The notes under the pieces: model-generated
What the model was told of the DNA's origin: nothing
Databases searched by the model: none
The model's input: only the letters and a program-made list of their open reading frames with translations
Position numbers and translations under genes: made by a program
Assembly: GCF_902506495.1 (NCBI RefSeq)
Contig: NZ_LR733263.1
Location: 1 to 64,000 of the forward strand
Source of the DNA: Pseudomonas sp. 8O
GTDB taxonomy: Bacteria; Pseudomonadota; Gammaproteobacteria; Pseudomonadales; Pseudomonadaceae
DNA length: 64,000 nt
Direction: 5' to 3'
In this document: in pieces, positions 17,288 through 25,692 of the stretch
Layout of the letters: the number at the start of each line of letters is the position of its first letter
Position numbering within the stretch: position 1 is the stretch's first letter

Positions 17288-17307
17288 TATTTTGTGATCA
17301 CAAAATA
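17288..17307. promoter_or_regulatory. Perfect 20-bp palindrome, probable GntR operator 1
   Basis: TATTTTGTGATCACAAAATA is a perfect dyad 34 bases upstream of the aminotransferase start. Its core TTTGTGATCAC recurs at 17353-17363. The gap is strikingly AT-rich. It probably binds the FCD-type GntR regulator encoded next door. Confidence 0.65.
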
Positions 17308-17349
17308 GTAAATATCATGATGATCATTGGATATTTCATCTATAAATTT

Positions 17350-17370
17350 ATATTTGTGATCACCAAATAT
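17350..17370. promoter_or_regulatory. Near-palindromic site, probable GntR operator 2
   Basis: ATTTGTGATCACCAAAT repeats the core of the upstream site. Dyad centres at 17297.5 and 17359.5 are 62 bp apart, close to six helical turns, so two bound dimers could lie on the same face of DNA. Confidence 0.55.
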
Positions 17371-17443
17371 TTAATGGCCAGCCATTTTTCACACAAAATA
17401 AGTTCCTGACGTAGACTCGCCACATTTCCCACTGGAGCCTTTC

Positions 17444-17509
17444 ATGCGTGACTGTAGCCTGACCCTTGCTCAACTGCCGGCGCCACCGAGGGAGGTAGCG
17501 CATGGCTGA
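17444..17509 (+). CDS. Possible 21-residue leader peptide before the GntR gene
   Basis: An ATG at 17444 follows TGGAG by about 8 bases and opens 21 codons (MRDCSLTLAQL...VAHG) to a TGA at 17507-17509. The GntR start at 17502 lies inside its last codons in another frame. Translation of this mini-gene could therefore affect GntR translation. There is no similarity evidence, and chance is quite possible. Confidence 0.3.
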   Translation: MRDCSLTLAQLPAPPREVAHG

Positions 17510-18155
17510 CAATCTGCAGGAACAGCTGTATCAGAACATCCGCTCAGGTCTTCTGGCCGGGCGCTTCCAGCCTGGAGAGCGGTTGAAGATCCGCGACTTG
17601 GCGAGCGAGTGGGGCACCAGCCCGATGCCGGTGCGCGCTGCCCTGCAGCGGCTAGTGGCCGAGGGCGCGCTGGAGGGCGAGCAGCAGCGCTCGGTGCGGG
17701 TCCCCTCGATGACCCGCGAGCGCTACGAGAACATCTTTCAGGTGCGCCTGGCGCTGGAAGGCCTGGCGGTGGAGTTGGCCACGCCACGGCTTAGCCGCGA
17801 TGACCTGGCTCTGTTGCGTGACTGCGTGCAACGCATGGATGTTGCCATCGAGACCCGCCAGGTGCAGGGCTACCTCAGCGCCAACAGCCAGTTTCACCTG
17901 CACCTGTACGGCGCCTGCGGCAACCCGGTGCTGATGCGTTCGATCGAGTCGCTATGGCTGCAGATCGGGCCATTCTTCAACCGGTTGTTTACCGGCGCCG
18001 ACCTGTCGCTACGGCTCAACGACTTTCATGAAGACGCCTTCGCCGCCATCGAGGCCGGCGACGCCAAGGGCGCGCGCCAGGCCATGGAGCAGGATTTGCT
18101 GTATTTCGCGCGATTCCTGCTCAACCTGCTGGCGTTGGAGCAGGGCGAGGTGTGA
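17502..18155 (+). CDS. GntR-family regulator (FadR/FCD subfamily)
   Basis: A 217-residue transcription regulator. A winged helix occupies residues 1-75 (RDLASEWGTSPMPVRAALQRLVAEG), and an FCD helical ligand domain fills 85-205 (FQVRLALEGLAVELA; NSQFHLHLYGACGN, whose histidines often bind metal). A GGGAGG site lies 7 bases before the ATG. It diverges from the aminotransferase/glutamine synthetase pair and probably controls it through the TGTGATCACA-type sites between them. Confidence 0.88.
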   Translation: MADNLQEQLYQNIRSGLLAGRFQPGERLKIRDLASEWGTSPMPVRAALQRLVAEGALEGEQQRSVRVPSMTRERYENIFQVRLALEGLAVELATPRLSRDDLALLRDCVQRMDVAIETRQVQGYLSANSQFHLHLYGACGNPVLMRSIESLWLQIGPFFNRLFTGADLSLRLNDFHEDAFAAIEAGDAKGARQAMEQDLLYFARFLLNLLALEQGEV

Positions 18156-18183
18156 CCGGGTTTGGCTGATGTGTTGTGCCGGT

Positions 18184-18250
18184 CGCGGCTGAAGCCCCTC
18201 CCACGGGGTCACGTGCGACTGCCAACTGTGGGAGGCGCTTCAGCCGCGAC
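18184..18250. repeat. REP-like inverted pair, family C (GCGGCTGAAGC)
   Basis: CGCGGCTGAAGCCCCTCCCAC at 18184-18204 faces GTGGGAGGCGCTTCAGCCGCG at 18229-18249, making a long imperfect hairpin between convergent genes. Other members are near 19265, 48040, 55311, 55403, 55462 and 62913-62971. Confidence 0.75.
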
Positions 18251-18262
18251 GAGGCTTTGCCG

Positions 18263-18670
18263 TCAGCTCTCCAGCCAGACGTCGCGGCACCAGTGCCAGA
18301 CAGAGTCCCAGCTTTCGTCGGTCAGTTCGCCTTCGTCGCCGTCCCACAGCCAGACCTGGCCTTCCACGTCCACGGCGTAGTAGTTGCGGCCGTCCTGGCA
18401 CAGCGGCACCAGATCGCGCGGCAGCCCCAAACTCCAGGCTTCAGCGGCGACTTCCGGCAGGTAGGTGTGCGATTGCGGGTCACTGGCGGTCACCGGCTCC
18501 AGGCGGCCGTAGACCACATCACTGACCTTGAGCAGGTATTCGCGCAGCTCGAAGGGCAAGTGGATGAGGATCTGCTCCTGAATCTCCACCAGGGTTTCTT
18601 CTTCCGGCAGCTCCAGCGGTACCGGTACCGGCTCGTTGAGTTCGCGCAGCTGTTCGATGACTTCTTCCAC
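18263..18670 (-). CDS. SMI1/KNR4-like (SUKH) small acidic protein
   Basis: A 135-residue acidic protein of the SMI1/KNR4 type, with PEVAAEAWSLGLPRDLVPLCQDGRNYYAVDVEGQVWLWD in the second half, the typical SUKH core. Start is GTG at 18670 with GAGGAG 8 bases before it. SUKH proteins include toxin immunity proteins, but no toxin gene adjoins it and it looks like a housekeeping orphan. Function unknown. Confidence 0.75.
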   Translation of the reverse strand: MEEVIEQLRELNEPVPVPLELPEEETLVEIQEQILIHLPFELREYLLKVSDVVYGRLEPVTASDPQSHTYLPEVAAEAWSLGLPRDLVPLCQDGRNYYAVDVEGQVWLWDGDEGELTDESWDSVWHWCRDVWLES

Positions 18671-18775
18671 GGCGTCGGCTCCTCATCATGGGGGATCGGC
18701 TTTATACAGTAGCTGGCCGGCAGAATGAAAACATGTCGTCGTCACTGCATACTGGCGCTTTTGCGGAGCCCTTTG

Positions 18776-19246
18776 ATGTCATCTCTTGCCTGGCCCTGCC
18801 TGCACCACAGCGAACTCGATACCGCCACCCTCTATGAACTGCTGGCGCTGCGCACCCAGGTGTTCGTGGTCGAGCAGAACTGTCCCTATCTGGAAACCGA
18901 TGGCCAGGACCTGGTCGGTGACACCTGCCACCTGCTGGCACGCGACGAGTCGGGGTTGGTGGGTTATCTGCGCCTGCTCGATCCGCAGCGTATGGAGGGC
19001 GAGGTGGTGATCGGTCGGGTGGTGATCGCCGAGCGGGCGCGTGGCACCGGGCTGGGTCACCGGCTTATGGAGCAGGCGCTGCTCGAGTGTCACCAGCGTT
19101 GGCCGGGCGTGCCGGTCTATCTGTCGGCGCAGGCGCATCTGCAGGGCTACTACGGGCGTTATGGTTTCGTGGCGGTGACCGAGGTGTATCTGGAGGACGA
19201 CATCCCGCATATCGGCATGCGCCGGGTTGTTACAGAGCAGTCGTGA
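18776..19246 (+). CDS. elaA: GNAT acetyltransferase ElaA
   Basis: A 156-residue GNAT-fold acetyltransferase of the ElaA type. It has LYELLALRTQVFVVEQNCPY at 19-38, the acetyl-CoA loop RVVIAERARGTGLGHRLM (about 100-117), and a C-terminal QGYYGRYGFV. The ATG at 18776 has GGAG about 8 bases before it. ElaA is widespread and poorly characterised; the substrate is unknown. It is a single gene facing the Tim44-like gene across a terminator. Confidence 0.88.
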   Translation: MSSLAWPCLHHSELDTATLYELLALRTQVFVVEQNCPYLETDGQDLVGDTCHLLARDESGLVGYLRLLDPQRMEGEVVIGRVVIAERARGTGLGHRLMEQALLECHQRWPGVPVYLSAQAHLQGYYGRYGFVAVTEVYLEDDIPHIGMRRVVTEQS

Positions 19247-19264
19247 CGGGCAGGTAATCAGGCT

Positions 19265-19286
19265 GTAGGAGCGGCTTCAGCCGCGA
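19265..19286. repeat. REP-like element, family C
   Basis: GTAGGAGCGGCTTCAGCCGC is a single unit with a 7-bp stem, 18 bases after elaA and just before the terminator. Confidence 0.65.
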
Positions 19287-19307
19287 TAGCGGGCGAATGC
19301 TGAAATG

Positions 19308-19333
19308 AAAAACCCGGGCAAGCCCGGGTTTTT
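19308..19333. terminator. Bidirectional rho-independent terminator
   Basis: AAAAACCCGGGC and GCCCGGGTTTTT form a perfect 12-bp stem around a 2-base centre, with A and T runs on the two sides. It serves elaA rightward and the Tim44-like gene leftward. Confidence 0.85.
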
Positions 19334-19347
19334 GTGCGTCGTAGCGA

Positions 19348-20202
19348 TCAGTTCTGGCGAATGCCAGCGACCAGCCAGGGCTGGTTGTCGCCCTGAGCAC
19401 GCTCCAGGCGCCAGCTTTCGCTGAACGGCTCGCCCTGGTCGAAGCGCGAGGTCTTCGACAGACCGCTGAAAGTCAGGGTGGCGATGGTCTTCTCGGCATT
19501 GTCGTCGACGCCGTCGAGCTGCACGTTGAGTTCGTCGATGTAGGTGGACTGGAAGCCGTCACCCAGCTCGGCGCGCTCGCGCTTGAGGAACTCCAGCAGT
19601 TGCGGGGTAACGAACTCGGCGATCTTGTCCATCTCGTCGGCGTCCCAGTGCTGCTGCAGGTTCATGAAGTGCTCACGGCCGGCGGCGATGAAGCTCTGCT
19701 CGTTGAACCAGGCCGGGGCGTTGATCACCGGAGCGGCCGTAGCCAGGCGACCACCGAAGATATTGCTGCCAGCGGCCGGCGCGTTGTCGGCGTTCGGCAT
19801 TTCACGCTGGTAGGGCGCACCGGCAGCTGCCATTTGTGGCTGCTGGCGCGCACGACGGGCGGCGAGGAAACGGAACAGCAGGAAGGCGATCAGGCCGAAG
19901 ATCAGCATGTCCATGATCTGCAGGCCTTCGAAACCATCACCCATGAACATCGAGGCCAGCAGACCACCGGCGGCCAGGCCGGCCAGCGGGCCGAGCCAGC
20001 GCGAAGCACCGCTGGCGGCAGCGGCAGGCTGTTGGCGGCCGGGCGCCTGCGCAGCGGACTGCGCCGGCGGTGTGGCCTGACGGGTTTGGTGGCTGGGTGC
20101 GGAGCCGAAGGATTTGCCACCGCCAAAGCGCTTGGCGTGGGCTTCGAAGCTGAAGGTCAGTGCCAGGCACAGCACCATGGCAATACTGAGGAAACGCTGC
20201 AT
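19348..20202 (-). CDS. Tim44-like domain membrane protein
   Basis: A 284-residue protein with a signal peptide (about residues 1-23, ending FEAHA), a Gly/Ala/Gln/Pro-rich stretch (25-70), two hydrophobic segments (about 68-85 and 92-110), and a C-terminal Tim44-like domain of about 120 residues (HFMNLQQHWDADEMDKIAEF onward). This is the usual layout of bacterial Tim44-like proteins. Their role is unclear, although the fold resembles the mitochondrial import factor. It is a lone gene facing elaA across a terminator. Confidence 0.85.
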   Translation of the reverse strand: MQRFLSIAMVLCLALTFSFEAHAKRFGGGKSFGSAPSHQTRQATPPAQSAAQAPGRQQPAAAASGASRWLGPLAGLAAGGLLASMFMGDGFEGLQIMDMLIFGLIAFLLFRFLAARRARQQPQMAAAGAPYQREMPNADNAPAAGSNIFGGRLATAAPVINAPAWFNEQSFIAAGREHFMNLQQHWDADEMDKIAEFVTPQLLEFLKRERAELGDGFQSTYIDELNVQLDGVDDNAEKTIATLTFSGLSKTSRFDQGEPFSESWRLERAQGDNQPWLVAGIRQN

Positions 20203-20337
20203 CACGGTTTTCTCTCTTGTGGAAAAGCTTGGACGGCATCTTGCCCGCCACGGGGGCGCATGACCAGTGACAGAATGTTTCCGGCTTTTGCCTGCGTTAG
20301 GCGGCGCCATGCGCGCCCGGTCCAGTATCGAAGCGGC

Positions 20338-20413
20338 CCCGGTGCGCATGGCGCACCCTACGGGCGTTGTCGCAGGCTTGCTACCATGCTCCCGGATTTC
20401 ATCCGGGCTACGG
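20338..20413. repeat. REP-like elements, families A and B side by side
   Basis: GGTGCGCATGGCGCACCCTACG (20342-20363, half of family A) is followed by CCCGGATTTCATCCGGGCTACG (20391-20412, family B). They separate the Tim44-like gene from the end of the TetR gene. Confidence 0.65.
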
Positions 20414-20989
20414 GCGTTGCAGCAGCAGAGGCAGCGGGCCGCAGCGCAGTTGGCCACGGAGAAAGGCGCGGAAGGTTGCTGCATCTTCTTCGGGATGGCG
20501 CAGCCAGTGTACGAAGCTGCGCAGGTAGGCGCCGGTGAGCAGGGTTTCTTCGGCGATGCGGCGCAGGTGCAGGCTTTGCCGGCCAGCGGCTTCACGCCAC
20601 CACTGCACGGTGCGGCTGATACGCATCAGGCCGAGCACCTGCAGATGGATATGCCCGGGTTCGAGCTTGTACAACAACATCTGCCCGGTCACCGCGCGAT
20701 GTGCTGCCAAGCTGTCGAGCCAGACCAGCAGGCAACTTTCCAGGCGTTGTTCGGCGTTCAGGCCCTGCAGGTCAGGATTTCTCGCATGGCCGAGCATGGC
20801 CTGGTCGGCGCGGTCGAACCAGGCTTCCACCAGATCGTCCTTGTCGCGGTAGTGACGGGCGATATCGTCCAGGCCAATGTCGAGCGCGGCGCCGACGTCG
20901 AACAGGTGAAGGCGCTCCCAGCCGCAGACGTCGGCCAGTTGCAGGGCGCTATCGAGGATTCGGGCGGGGTCGGTCGGCTTGTTTTTCAT
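20408..20989 (-). CDS. TetR-family transcription regulator
   Basis: A 193-residue TetR-type regulator. The helix-turn-helix spans residues 8-52 (ARILDSALQLADVCGWERLHLFDVGAALDIGLDDIARHYRDKDDLV in outline), and the rest is a helical ligand domain. The ATG at 20989 starts the conserved part. The gene is isolated, so its target cannot be read from context. The stop overlaps a family B repeat unit. Confidence 0.8.
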   Translation of the reverse strand: MKNKPTDPARILDSALQLADVCGWERLHLFDVGAALDIGLDDIARHYRDKDDLVEAWFDRADQAMLGHARNPDLQGLNAEQRLESCLLVWLDSLAAHRAVTGQMLLYKLEPGHIHLQVLGLMRISRTVQWWREAAGRQSLHLRRIAEETLLTGAYLRSFVHWLRHPEEDAATFRAFLRGQLRCGPLPLLLQRP

Positions 20990-21062
20990 CCGAGAAGTAT
21001 GGCCGCCAGGGCATGAGGCGCAGCCTGGAACGACAAACGGAGCCATTGAACGCTGGGGCGCG

Positions 21063-21124
21063 CGGCGCACCCTACGTTGCGTCTCCGTTGTGAGGCACGG
21101 ATAGGGTGCGCCACGCGCACCGTC
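21063..21124. repeat. REP-like element, family A, inverted pair
   Basis: GCGCACCCTACG (21066-21077) and TAGGGTGCGCCACGCGCACCG (from 21102) are inverted relative to each other. They fall between the divided ends of the TetR region and the TRAP protein gene. Confidence 0.65.
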
Positions 21125-21141
21125 TACGCCGCATTGCCAGT

Positions 21142-22224
21142 TCAGCGCCAGTCGTACAGCTCCTTTTCCGACAGCGCCTGCATCGAGGTGGCCAGCGCCT
21201 GGAACGCCTGCATCGAGGCCCAGATTCGGCCGTTGAGCTCGCTCTGCGCGGCCAGTTCGCCCAGCACCTGTTCGCTCTCACGTTGCATGGCCTGCAGCAC
21301 TTCGTCGGGGAAGCGCTTGAGCAGCGTGCCGCTCTTCTTCAGTTCGTCCAGTGCCAGGGCGTTGTGGTAGACGTAGTCGTCCATCATGTCCTGGGTCGCT
21401 GCGCGCGCCGCTTCGCTGACGATGGCCTGCAGGTCGGCCGGCAGTGCATCGAAGGCCTTCTGATTGATCAGCAGCTCGAGCACCGACTGCGGCTCCTGCC
21501 AGCCGGGGTAGTAGTAGTACCTGGCGGCCTTCTGCAGACCGAAGGCCAGGTCGTTGTAGGGGCTGACCCAGTCGGTGGCGTCGATGGCGCCAGTCTGCAG
21601 GGCGGTGAAGATTTCGCCACCCGGCATCACCACGGTGGTCGCACCCAGGCGGCTCCAGACTTCACCGCCGAGGCCCGGCATGCGGATTTTCAGGCCCTTG
21701 ATGTCGGCCAGGCTGTTGATTTCCTTGTTGAACCAACCGCCCATCTGCATGGTGCTGTTGCCCGCAGTCAGTGGCTTGAGGCCGAATGGCGCATAGGCTT
21801 CGTCCCACAGGGCCTGACCCCCGCCCTTGTTCAGCCAGGCATTTATCTCCAGGGTGGACAGGCCGAACGGCACCGCGCCGAAGAACTGCGCGGCCGGCAC
21901 CTTGCCCTTCCAGTAATAGGGTGTGCCGTGGCCGAGTTCGGCAGTGCCGCGAGATACCGCGTCGAACACTTCCAGCGCCGGCACCAGCTCGCCAGCCGCG
22001 TAGACCTTGATGGTCAGGCGCCCGGCGCTCATGGCGTTGACGCGCTCAGCCAGGCGTTCGGCTGCGGTGCCGGTGCCGGGTGCGTTCTTCGGCCAGGTGG
22101 TGACCATCTTCCAGTGGAAGGTCTGGGCGGGTGCTGCGGCCTGGTCGGCCGGCGCGGAATCGTCCTTGCAGCCGATCAGGCCGAAGGCGAGCAGGGGCAG
22201 TAAAAGCAGAGAGTGAAGACGCAT
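21142..22224 (-). CDS. TRAP transporter substrate-binding lipoprotein (DctP type), copy 2
   Basis: A 360-residue periplasmic binding protein of the TRAP DctP family. A lipoprotein signal ends in FGLIGC, so Cys19 would be lipidated, which is unusual for DctP proteins. Family runs include AGELVPALEVFDAVSRGTAE, MGGWFNKEI and DWVSPYNDLAFGL. It is a close paralog of the gene just upstream (22273-23367). No DctQ or DctM membrane subunit is encoded nearby. The ligand is probably a carboxylate or amide-type compound; it cannot be named. Confidence 0.87.
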   Translation of the reverse strand: MRLHSLLLLPLLAFGLIGCKDDSAPADQAAAPAQTFHWKMVTTWPKNAPGTGTAAERLAERVNAMSAGRLTIKVYAAGELVPALEVFDAVSRGTAELGHGTPYYWKGKVPAAQFFGAVPFGLSTLEINAWLNKGGGQALWDEAYAPFGLKPLTAGNSTMQMGGWFNKEINSLADIKGLKIRMPGLGGEVWSRLGATTVVMPGGEIFTALQTGAIDATDWVSPYNDLAFGLQKAARYYYYPGWQEPQSVLELLINQKAFDALPADLQAIVSEAARAATQDMMDDYVYHNALALDELKKSGTLLKRFPDEVLQAMQRESEQVLGELAAQSELNGRIWASMQAFQALATSMQALSEKELYDWR

Positions 22225-22240
22225 GGGCGCAATCCCTAAG

Positions 22241-22264
22241 AAAAACGGGGCCCTTGGCCCCGTT
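22241..22264 (-). terminator. Rho-independent terminator between the two TRAP genes
   Basis: On the minus strand AACGGGGCC, a 3-base loop and GGCCCCGTT are followed by T residues. It lies after the upstream TRAP gene and 17 bases before the second one, so readthrough or a separate promoter must express copy 2. Confidence 0.75.
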
Positions 22265-22272
22265 CAGTTGGC

Positions 22273-23367
22273 TCAACGCCAGTTGTACAGCTCTTTCTCG
22301 GTCAGTGCCTGCATGGCGCTGGCTTCTTCGAGGAAGGCTTTCTGCGAGGCCCAGATGCGGCCATTGAGATCGTTCTCGGCGGCCAGGGACTCGAGGACCA
22401 CGTTTGATTGCTCACGCATGGCTTGCAGCACCTCGTCCGGCAGACGCTTGAACTGCACACCCTCGCTCTTCAGGCTCTGCAGCGCCTTGGCGTTGTTGAA
22501 CACGTAGTCGTCCATCATATCCAGGGTCGCGGCGCGCGCGGCCTCGACGACGATGGCCTGCAGGTCGGCCGGCAGTGCGTCGAAGGCCTTCTGGTTGACC
22601 ATGGATTCGACCACGGCCTGCGGCTCCTGCCAGCCCGGGAAGTAGTAGTACTTGGCCGCCTTGTGCAGACCGAAGGCCAGGTCGTTGTACGGGCCGACCC
22701 AGTCGGTGGCATCGATGGCGCTGGTCTGCAGGGAGGTGAAAATCTCGCCACCCGGCAGGTTGACGGTGATCGCGCCGAGCTTGCTCCAGACTTCGCCGCC
22801 GAGGCCCGGCATGCGGATCTTCAGGCCCTTGATGTCGGCCAGGCTGTTGATTTCCTTGTTGAACCAGCCGCCCATCTGCATGGTGGTGTTGCCGGCCGAC
22901 AGCGGCTTCACGCCGAAGGGTGCGTAGGTTTCGTCCCATAGCGCTTGGCCGCCGCCCTTGCTCAGCCAGGCGTTCATTTCCAGGGTGGACAGGCCGAACG
23001 GCACGCTGCTGAAGAACTGCGCAGCCGGCACCTTGCCCTTCCAGTAGTACGGCGTGCCATGGCCCATCTCGGCGGTGCCGCGGGATACGGCGTCGAACAC
23101 TTCCAGCGCCGGCACCAGCTCACCGGCGGCGTAGACCTTGACGGTCAGGCGTCCGGCGCTCATGGCATTGATACGCCCGGCCAGGCGTTCGGCAGCGGTG
23201 CCCAGGCCGGGGAAGTTCTTCGGCCAGGAGGTGACCATCTTCCAGTGGATGGCTTCTGCCGGCTTGGCAGCGGCCTGCTGGGTGGCAGGCTTGTCTTCTT
23301 TGCAGCCAACCAGGCCGATGGCGGCGATCAGAGCCAGTACAGCGCCGAACAGATTGCGGCGATTCAT
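22273..23367 (-). CDS. TRAP transporter substrate-binding lipoprotein (DctP type), copy 1
   Basis: A 364-residue DctP-family binding protein with a lipobox ending GLVGC (Cys22). It shares long runs with the downstream copy (for example the EVFDAVSRGTAE and YYWKGKVPAAQFF regions), so the pair is a tandem duplication that has since diverged. It starts 23 bases from the uvrD stop and shares its strand. Membrane partners are missing locally, so both copies may feed a permease encoded elsewhere, or act as sensors. Confidence 0.87.
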   Translation of the reverse strand: MNRRNLFGAVLALIAAIGLVGCKEDKPATQQAAAKPAEAIHWKMVTSWPKNFPGLGTAAERLAGRINAMSAGRLTVKVYAAGELVPALEVFDAVSRGTAEMGHGTPYYWKGKVPAAQFFSSVPFGLSTLEMNAWLSKGGGQALWDETYAPFGVKPLSAGNTTMQMGGWFNKEINSLADIKGLKIRMPGLGGEVWSKLGAITVNLPGGEIFTSLQTSAIDATDWVGPYNDLAFGLHKAAKYYYFPGWQEPQAVVESMVNQKAFDALPADLQAIVVEAARAATLDMMDDYVFNNAKALQSLKSEGVQFKRLPDEVLQAMREQSNVVLESLAAENDLNGRIWASQKAFLEEASAMQALTEKELYNWR

Positions 23368-23390
23368 CGATTATCTCCAGATACGGTGTG

Positions 23391-25574
23391 CTAATAGGCT
23401 TCAAGCTTGGCGTACGCCAGCATCAGCCATTTACTGCCTTCGTTTTCGAAATTCACTTGGACCCGCGCCTGGGCACCAGCACCCTCGAAATTGAGGATGG
23501 TGCCCTCGCCGAACAGGCTGTGACGTACGCGCTGACCCAGGTTGAAGGGCGTTTGCGGTATGGCACTGCCGGCGAACAGGCTGCCGCCACCCATCGAGCT
23601 GGTGCTCATCGGGCGGCTGACACTGTTGCTCAGGCGTACTTCCTGAATCAGCGGTGCGGGGATTTCGCGGACAAAGCGCGACACCTTGTTATAGGTCTCG
23701 CTACCGTAGAGACGCCGTGTTTCGGCGTAGCTGATCACCAGCTTCTGCATGGCACGGGTAATGCCGACATAGGCCAGGCGGCGTTCTTCTTCCAATCGGC
23801 CCGGTTCTTCCAGGCTCATCTTGTGTGGGAACAGACCCTCTTCCATGCCCACCAGGAACACCAGGGGGAATTCCAGGCCCTTGGCGCTGTGCAGGGTCAT
23901 CAGTTGAATACTGTCTTCATTCTCGGCGGCCTGGGTGTCCCCGGCCTCCAGCGAGGCGTGGGTGAGGAAGGCCTGCAGCGGGGTCAGCTCGTCGTCTTCA
24001 TCGTTCTCGAAGGCGCGTGCGGCGCTGACCAGTTCCTCCAGGTTTTCCACCCGGGCCTGGCCCTTCTCGCCCTTTTCCGCCTCGTGATAGGCGAGCAGGC
24101 CGCTCTTTTCGACGACCACCTGGGTCATCTGGTGCAGCGGCATGGCCAGCACCTGCTCGGCCAGGCCGTCGATCAGCTCGATAAAGCCGGCCAGTGCGCC
24201 CGAGGCGCGGCCAGGCAGCGCCTTGACCGCCAGCATCAGGCGAATCGCCTCCCACATGTGCACGTCGTGAGCGCGGGCGTATTCGCGGATGGTCTCGATG
24301 GTCTTCTCGCCGATGCCGCGTGCCGGCACGTTGATGATGCGCTCCAGCGCCGCATCGTTGCCGCGCCCGTCGAGCAGGCGCAGGTAGGCCATGGCGTTCT
24401 TGATTTCGGCGCGCTCGAAGAAGCGCTGACCGCCGTAGATGCGATAGGGGATCTTCTCGCGCAGCAGCGCCTCTTCCAGCACCCGTGACTGGGCGTTGGA
24501 GCGATAGAGAATGGCGATCTCGCTGCGTTTGAGGCCGTCCTTGCGCAGGGCGTCCTCGATGGTTTCCACCACGTAGCGCGCTTCGTCGTGCTCGTTGAAG
24601 GCGGCGTACAGAGCCAGCGGCTCGCCATCACCGACGTCGGTGCGCAGCTCCTTGCCGAGGCGCCCCTGGTTGTTGGCGATCAGCGCGTTGGCGGCATTGA
24701 GGATGTTCGCCGTGGAGCGGTAGTTCTGCTCCAGACGGATGATCTCGGCATCGGCGAAATCGCTGTCGAACTGCTGGATGTTCTCGATCTTCGCGCCACG
24801 CCAGCCGTAGATCGACTGGTCGTCGTCGCCCACCACCATCAGGCTTTCGCCGCCTTTGGCGAGAAAGCGCAGCCAGGCGTACTGTACGGCGTTGGTGTCC
24901 TGGAACTCGTCGACCAGGATATGGCGGAAGCGTCGCTGGTAGTGCTCCAGCAGCCCGGCGTTGTCGCGCCACAGGTCGAGGGCGCGCAGCAGCAGTTCGG
25001 CGAAGTCGATGACGCCGGTGCGCGCGCAGGCCGCCTCGTAGGCTTCATAGATGCTGCGCATGGTGGCCAGGAACAGGTCGCCGCTGGCCTGGATGCCTTG
25101 CGGGCGAATGCCTTCGTCCTTCTGCCCGTTGATGAACCACTGCGCCTGCTTGGCCGGCCAGCGCTGTTCATCGAGACCGAGGTCGCGGATCACTCGCTTG
25201 ATCAGGCGTTGCTGATCGTCGGAGTCGAGAATCTGGAAGTTCTCGGCCAGTCCGGCTTCTTTCCAGTGCGCACGCAACAGGCGGTGAGCCAGGCCGTGGA
25301 AGGTACCGACCCACATGCCGGCAGGGGCGTGGCCCAGAACGTCTTCGATGCGGTGGCGCATCTCGGCGGCCGCCTTGTTGGTGAAGGTCACCGACAGGAT
25401 GCTGTGCGGCGAGACATCCAGGCGCTGGATCAGGAAGGCGATGCGGTGCACCAGCACGCGGGTCTTGCCCGAGCCGGCACCGGCCAGCACCAGCTGATGA
25501 CCAGGCGGCGTGGTAACCGCATGGTGCTGGGCGGGATTGAGTGTGGTGAGTCTGTGATCGAGGTCGTTTTGCAT
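23391..25574 (-). CDS. uvrD: DNA helicase II UvrD
   Basis: A 727-residue superfamily 1A helicase. UvrD unwinds DNA in nucleotide excision and mismatch repair. Walker A is AGAGSGKT at 31-38. Further motifs are VDEFQDTN (motif II), GDDDQSIYGWRGA (III) and LMTLHSAKGLEF with VGITRAMQ late (V and VI). A C-terminal Tudor-like module is present (LGQRVRHSLFGEGTILNFEG onward), as in UvrD. The length fits the family. No LexA-type CTG-N10-CAG box is evident in the 118-bp gap upstream. Confidence 0.96.
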   Translation of the reverse strand: MQNDLDHRLTTLNPAQHHAVTTPPGHQLVLAGAGSGKTRVLVHRIAFLIQRLDVSPHSILSVTFTNKAAAEMRHRIEDVLGHAPAGMWVGTFHGLAHRLLRAHWKEAGLAENFQILDSDDQQRLIKRVIRDLGLDEQRWPAKQAQWFINGQKDEGIRPQGIQASGDLFLATMRSIYEAYEAACARTGVIDFAELLLRALDLWRDNAGLLEHYQRRFRHILVDEFQDTNAVQYAWLRFLAKGGESLMVVGDDDQSIYGWRGAKIENIQQFDSDFADAEIIRLEQNYRSTANILNAANALIANNQGRLGKELRTDVGDGEPLALYAAFNEHDEARYVVETIEDALRKDGLKRSEIAILYRSNAQSRVLEEALLREKIPYRIYGGQRFFERAEIKNAMAYLRLLDGRGNDAALERIINVPARGIGEKTIETIREYARAHDVHMWEAIRLMLAVKALPGRASGALAGFIELIDGLAEQVLAMPLHQMTQVVVEKSGLLAYHEAEKGEKGQARVENLEELVSAARAFENDEDDELTPLQAFLTHASLEAGDTQAAENEDSIQLMTLHSAKGLEFPLVFLVGMEEGLFPHKMSLEEPGRLEEERRLAYVGITRAMQKLVISYAETRRLYGSETYNKVSRFVREIPAPLIQEVRLSNSVSRPMSTSSMGGGSLFAGSAIPQTPFNLGQRVRHSLFGEGTILNFEGAGAQARVQVNFENEGSKWLMLAYAKLEAY

Positions 25575-25692
25575 CGCGGCATTCTAGGGGGCGCTGCAGG
25601 GTAGGGCAAACGCCAGCGACGAGGCAGTTTGCCGGTGCCCCTGTGCGGGGTAGACTGCGCCCTTCAATGGATTTGAGGGAGTCGCGATAGCA

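Noticed and set aside
18263-18670. SMI1/KNR4 protein as an immunity protein of a polymorphic toxin system
   Set aside because: No toxin, Rhs, VgrG or contact-dependent inhibition gene is adjacent, and neighbours are housekeeping genes.
25575-25692. LexA box expected before uvrD
   Set aside because: No CTG-N8-10-CAG with the right spacing and AT-rich centre could be found in the gap, so no SOS operator is claimed.
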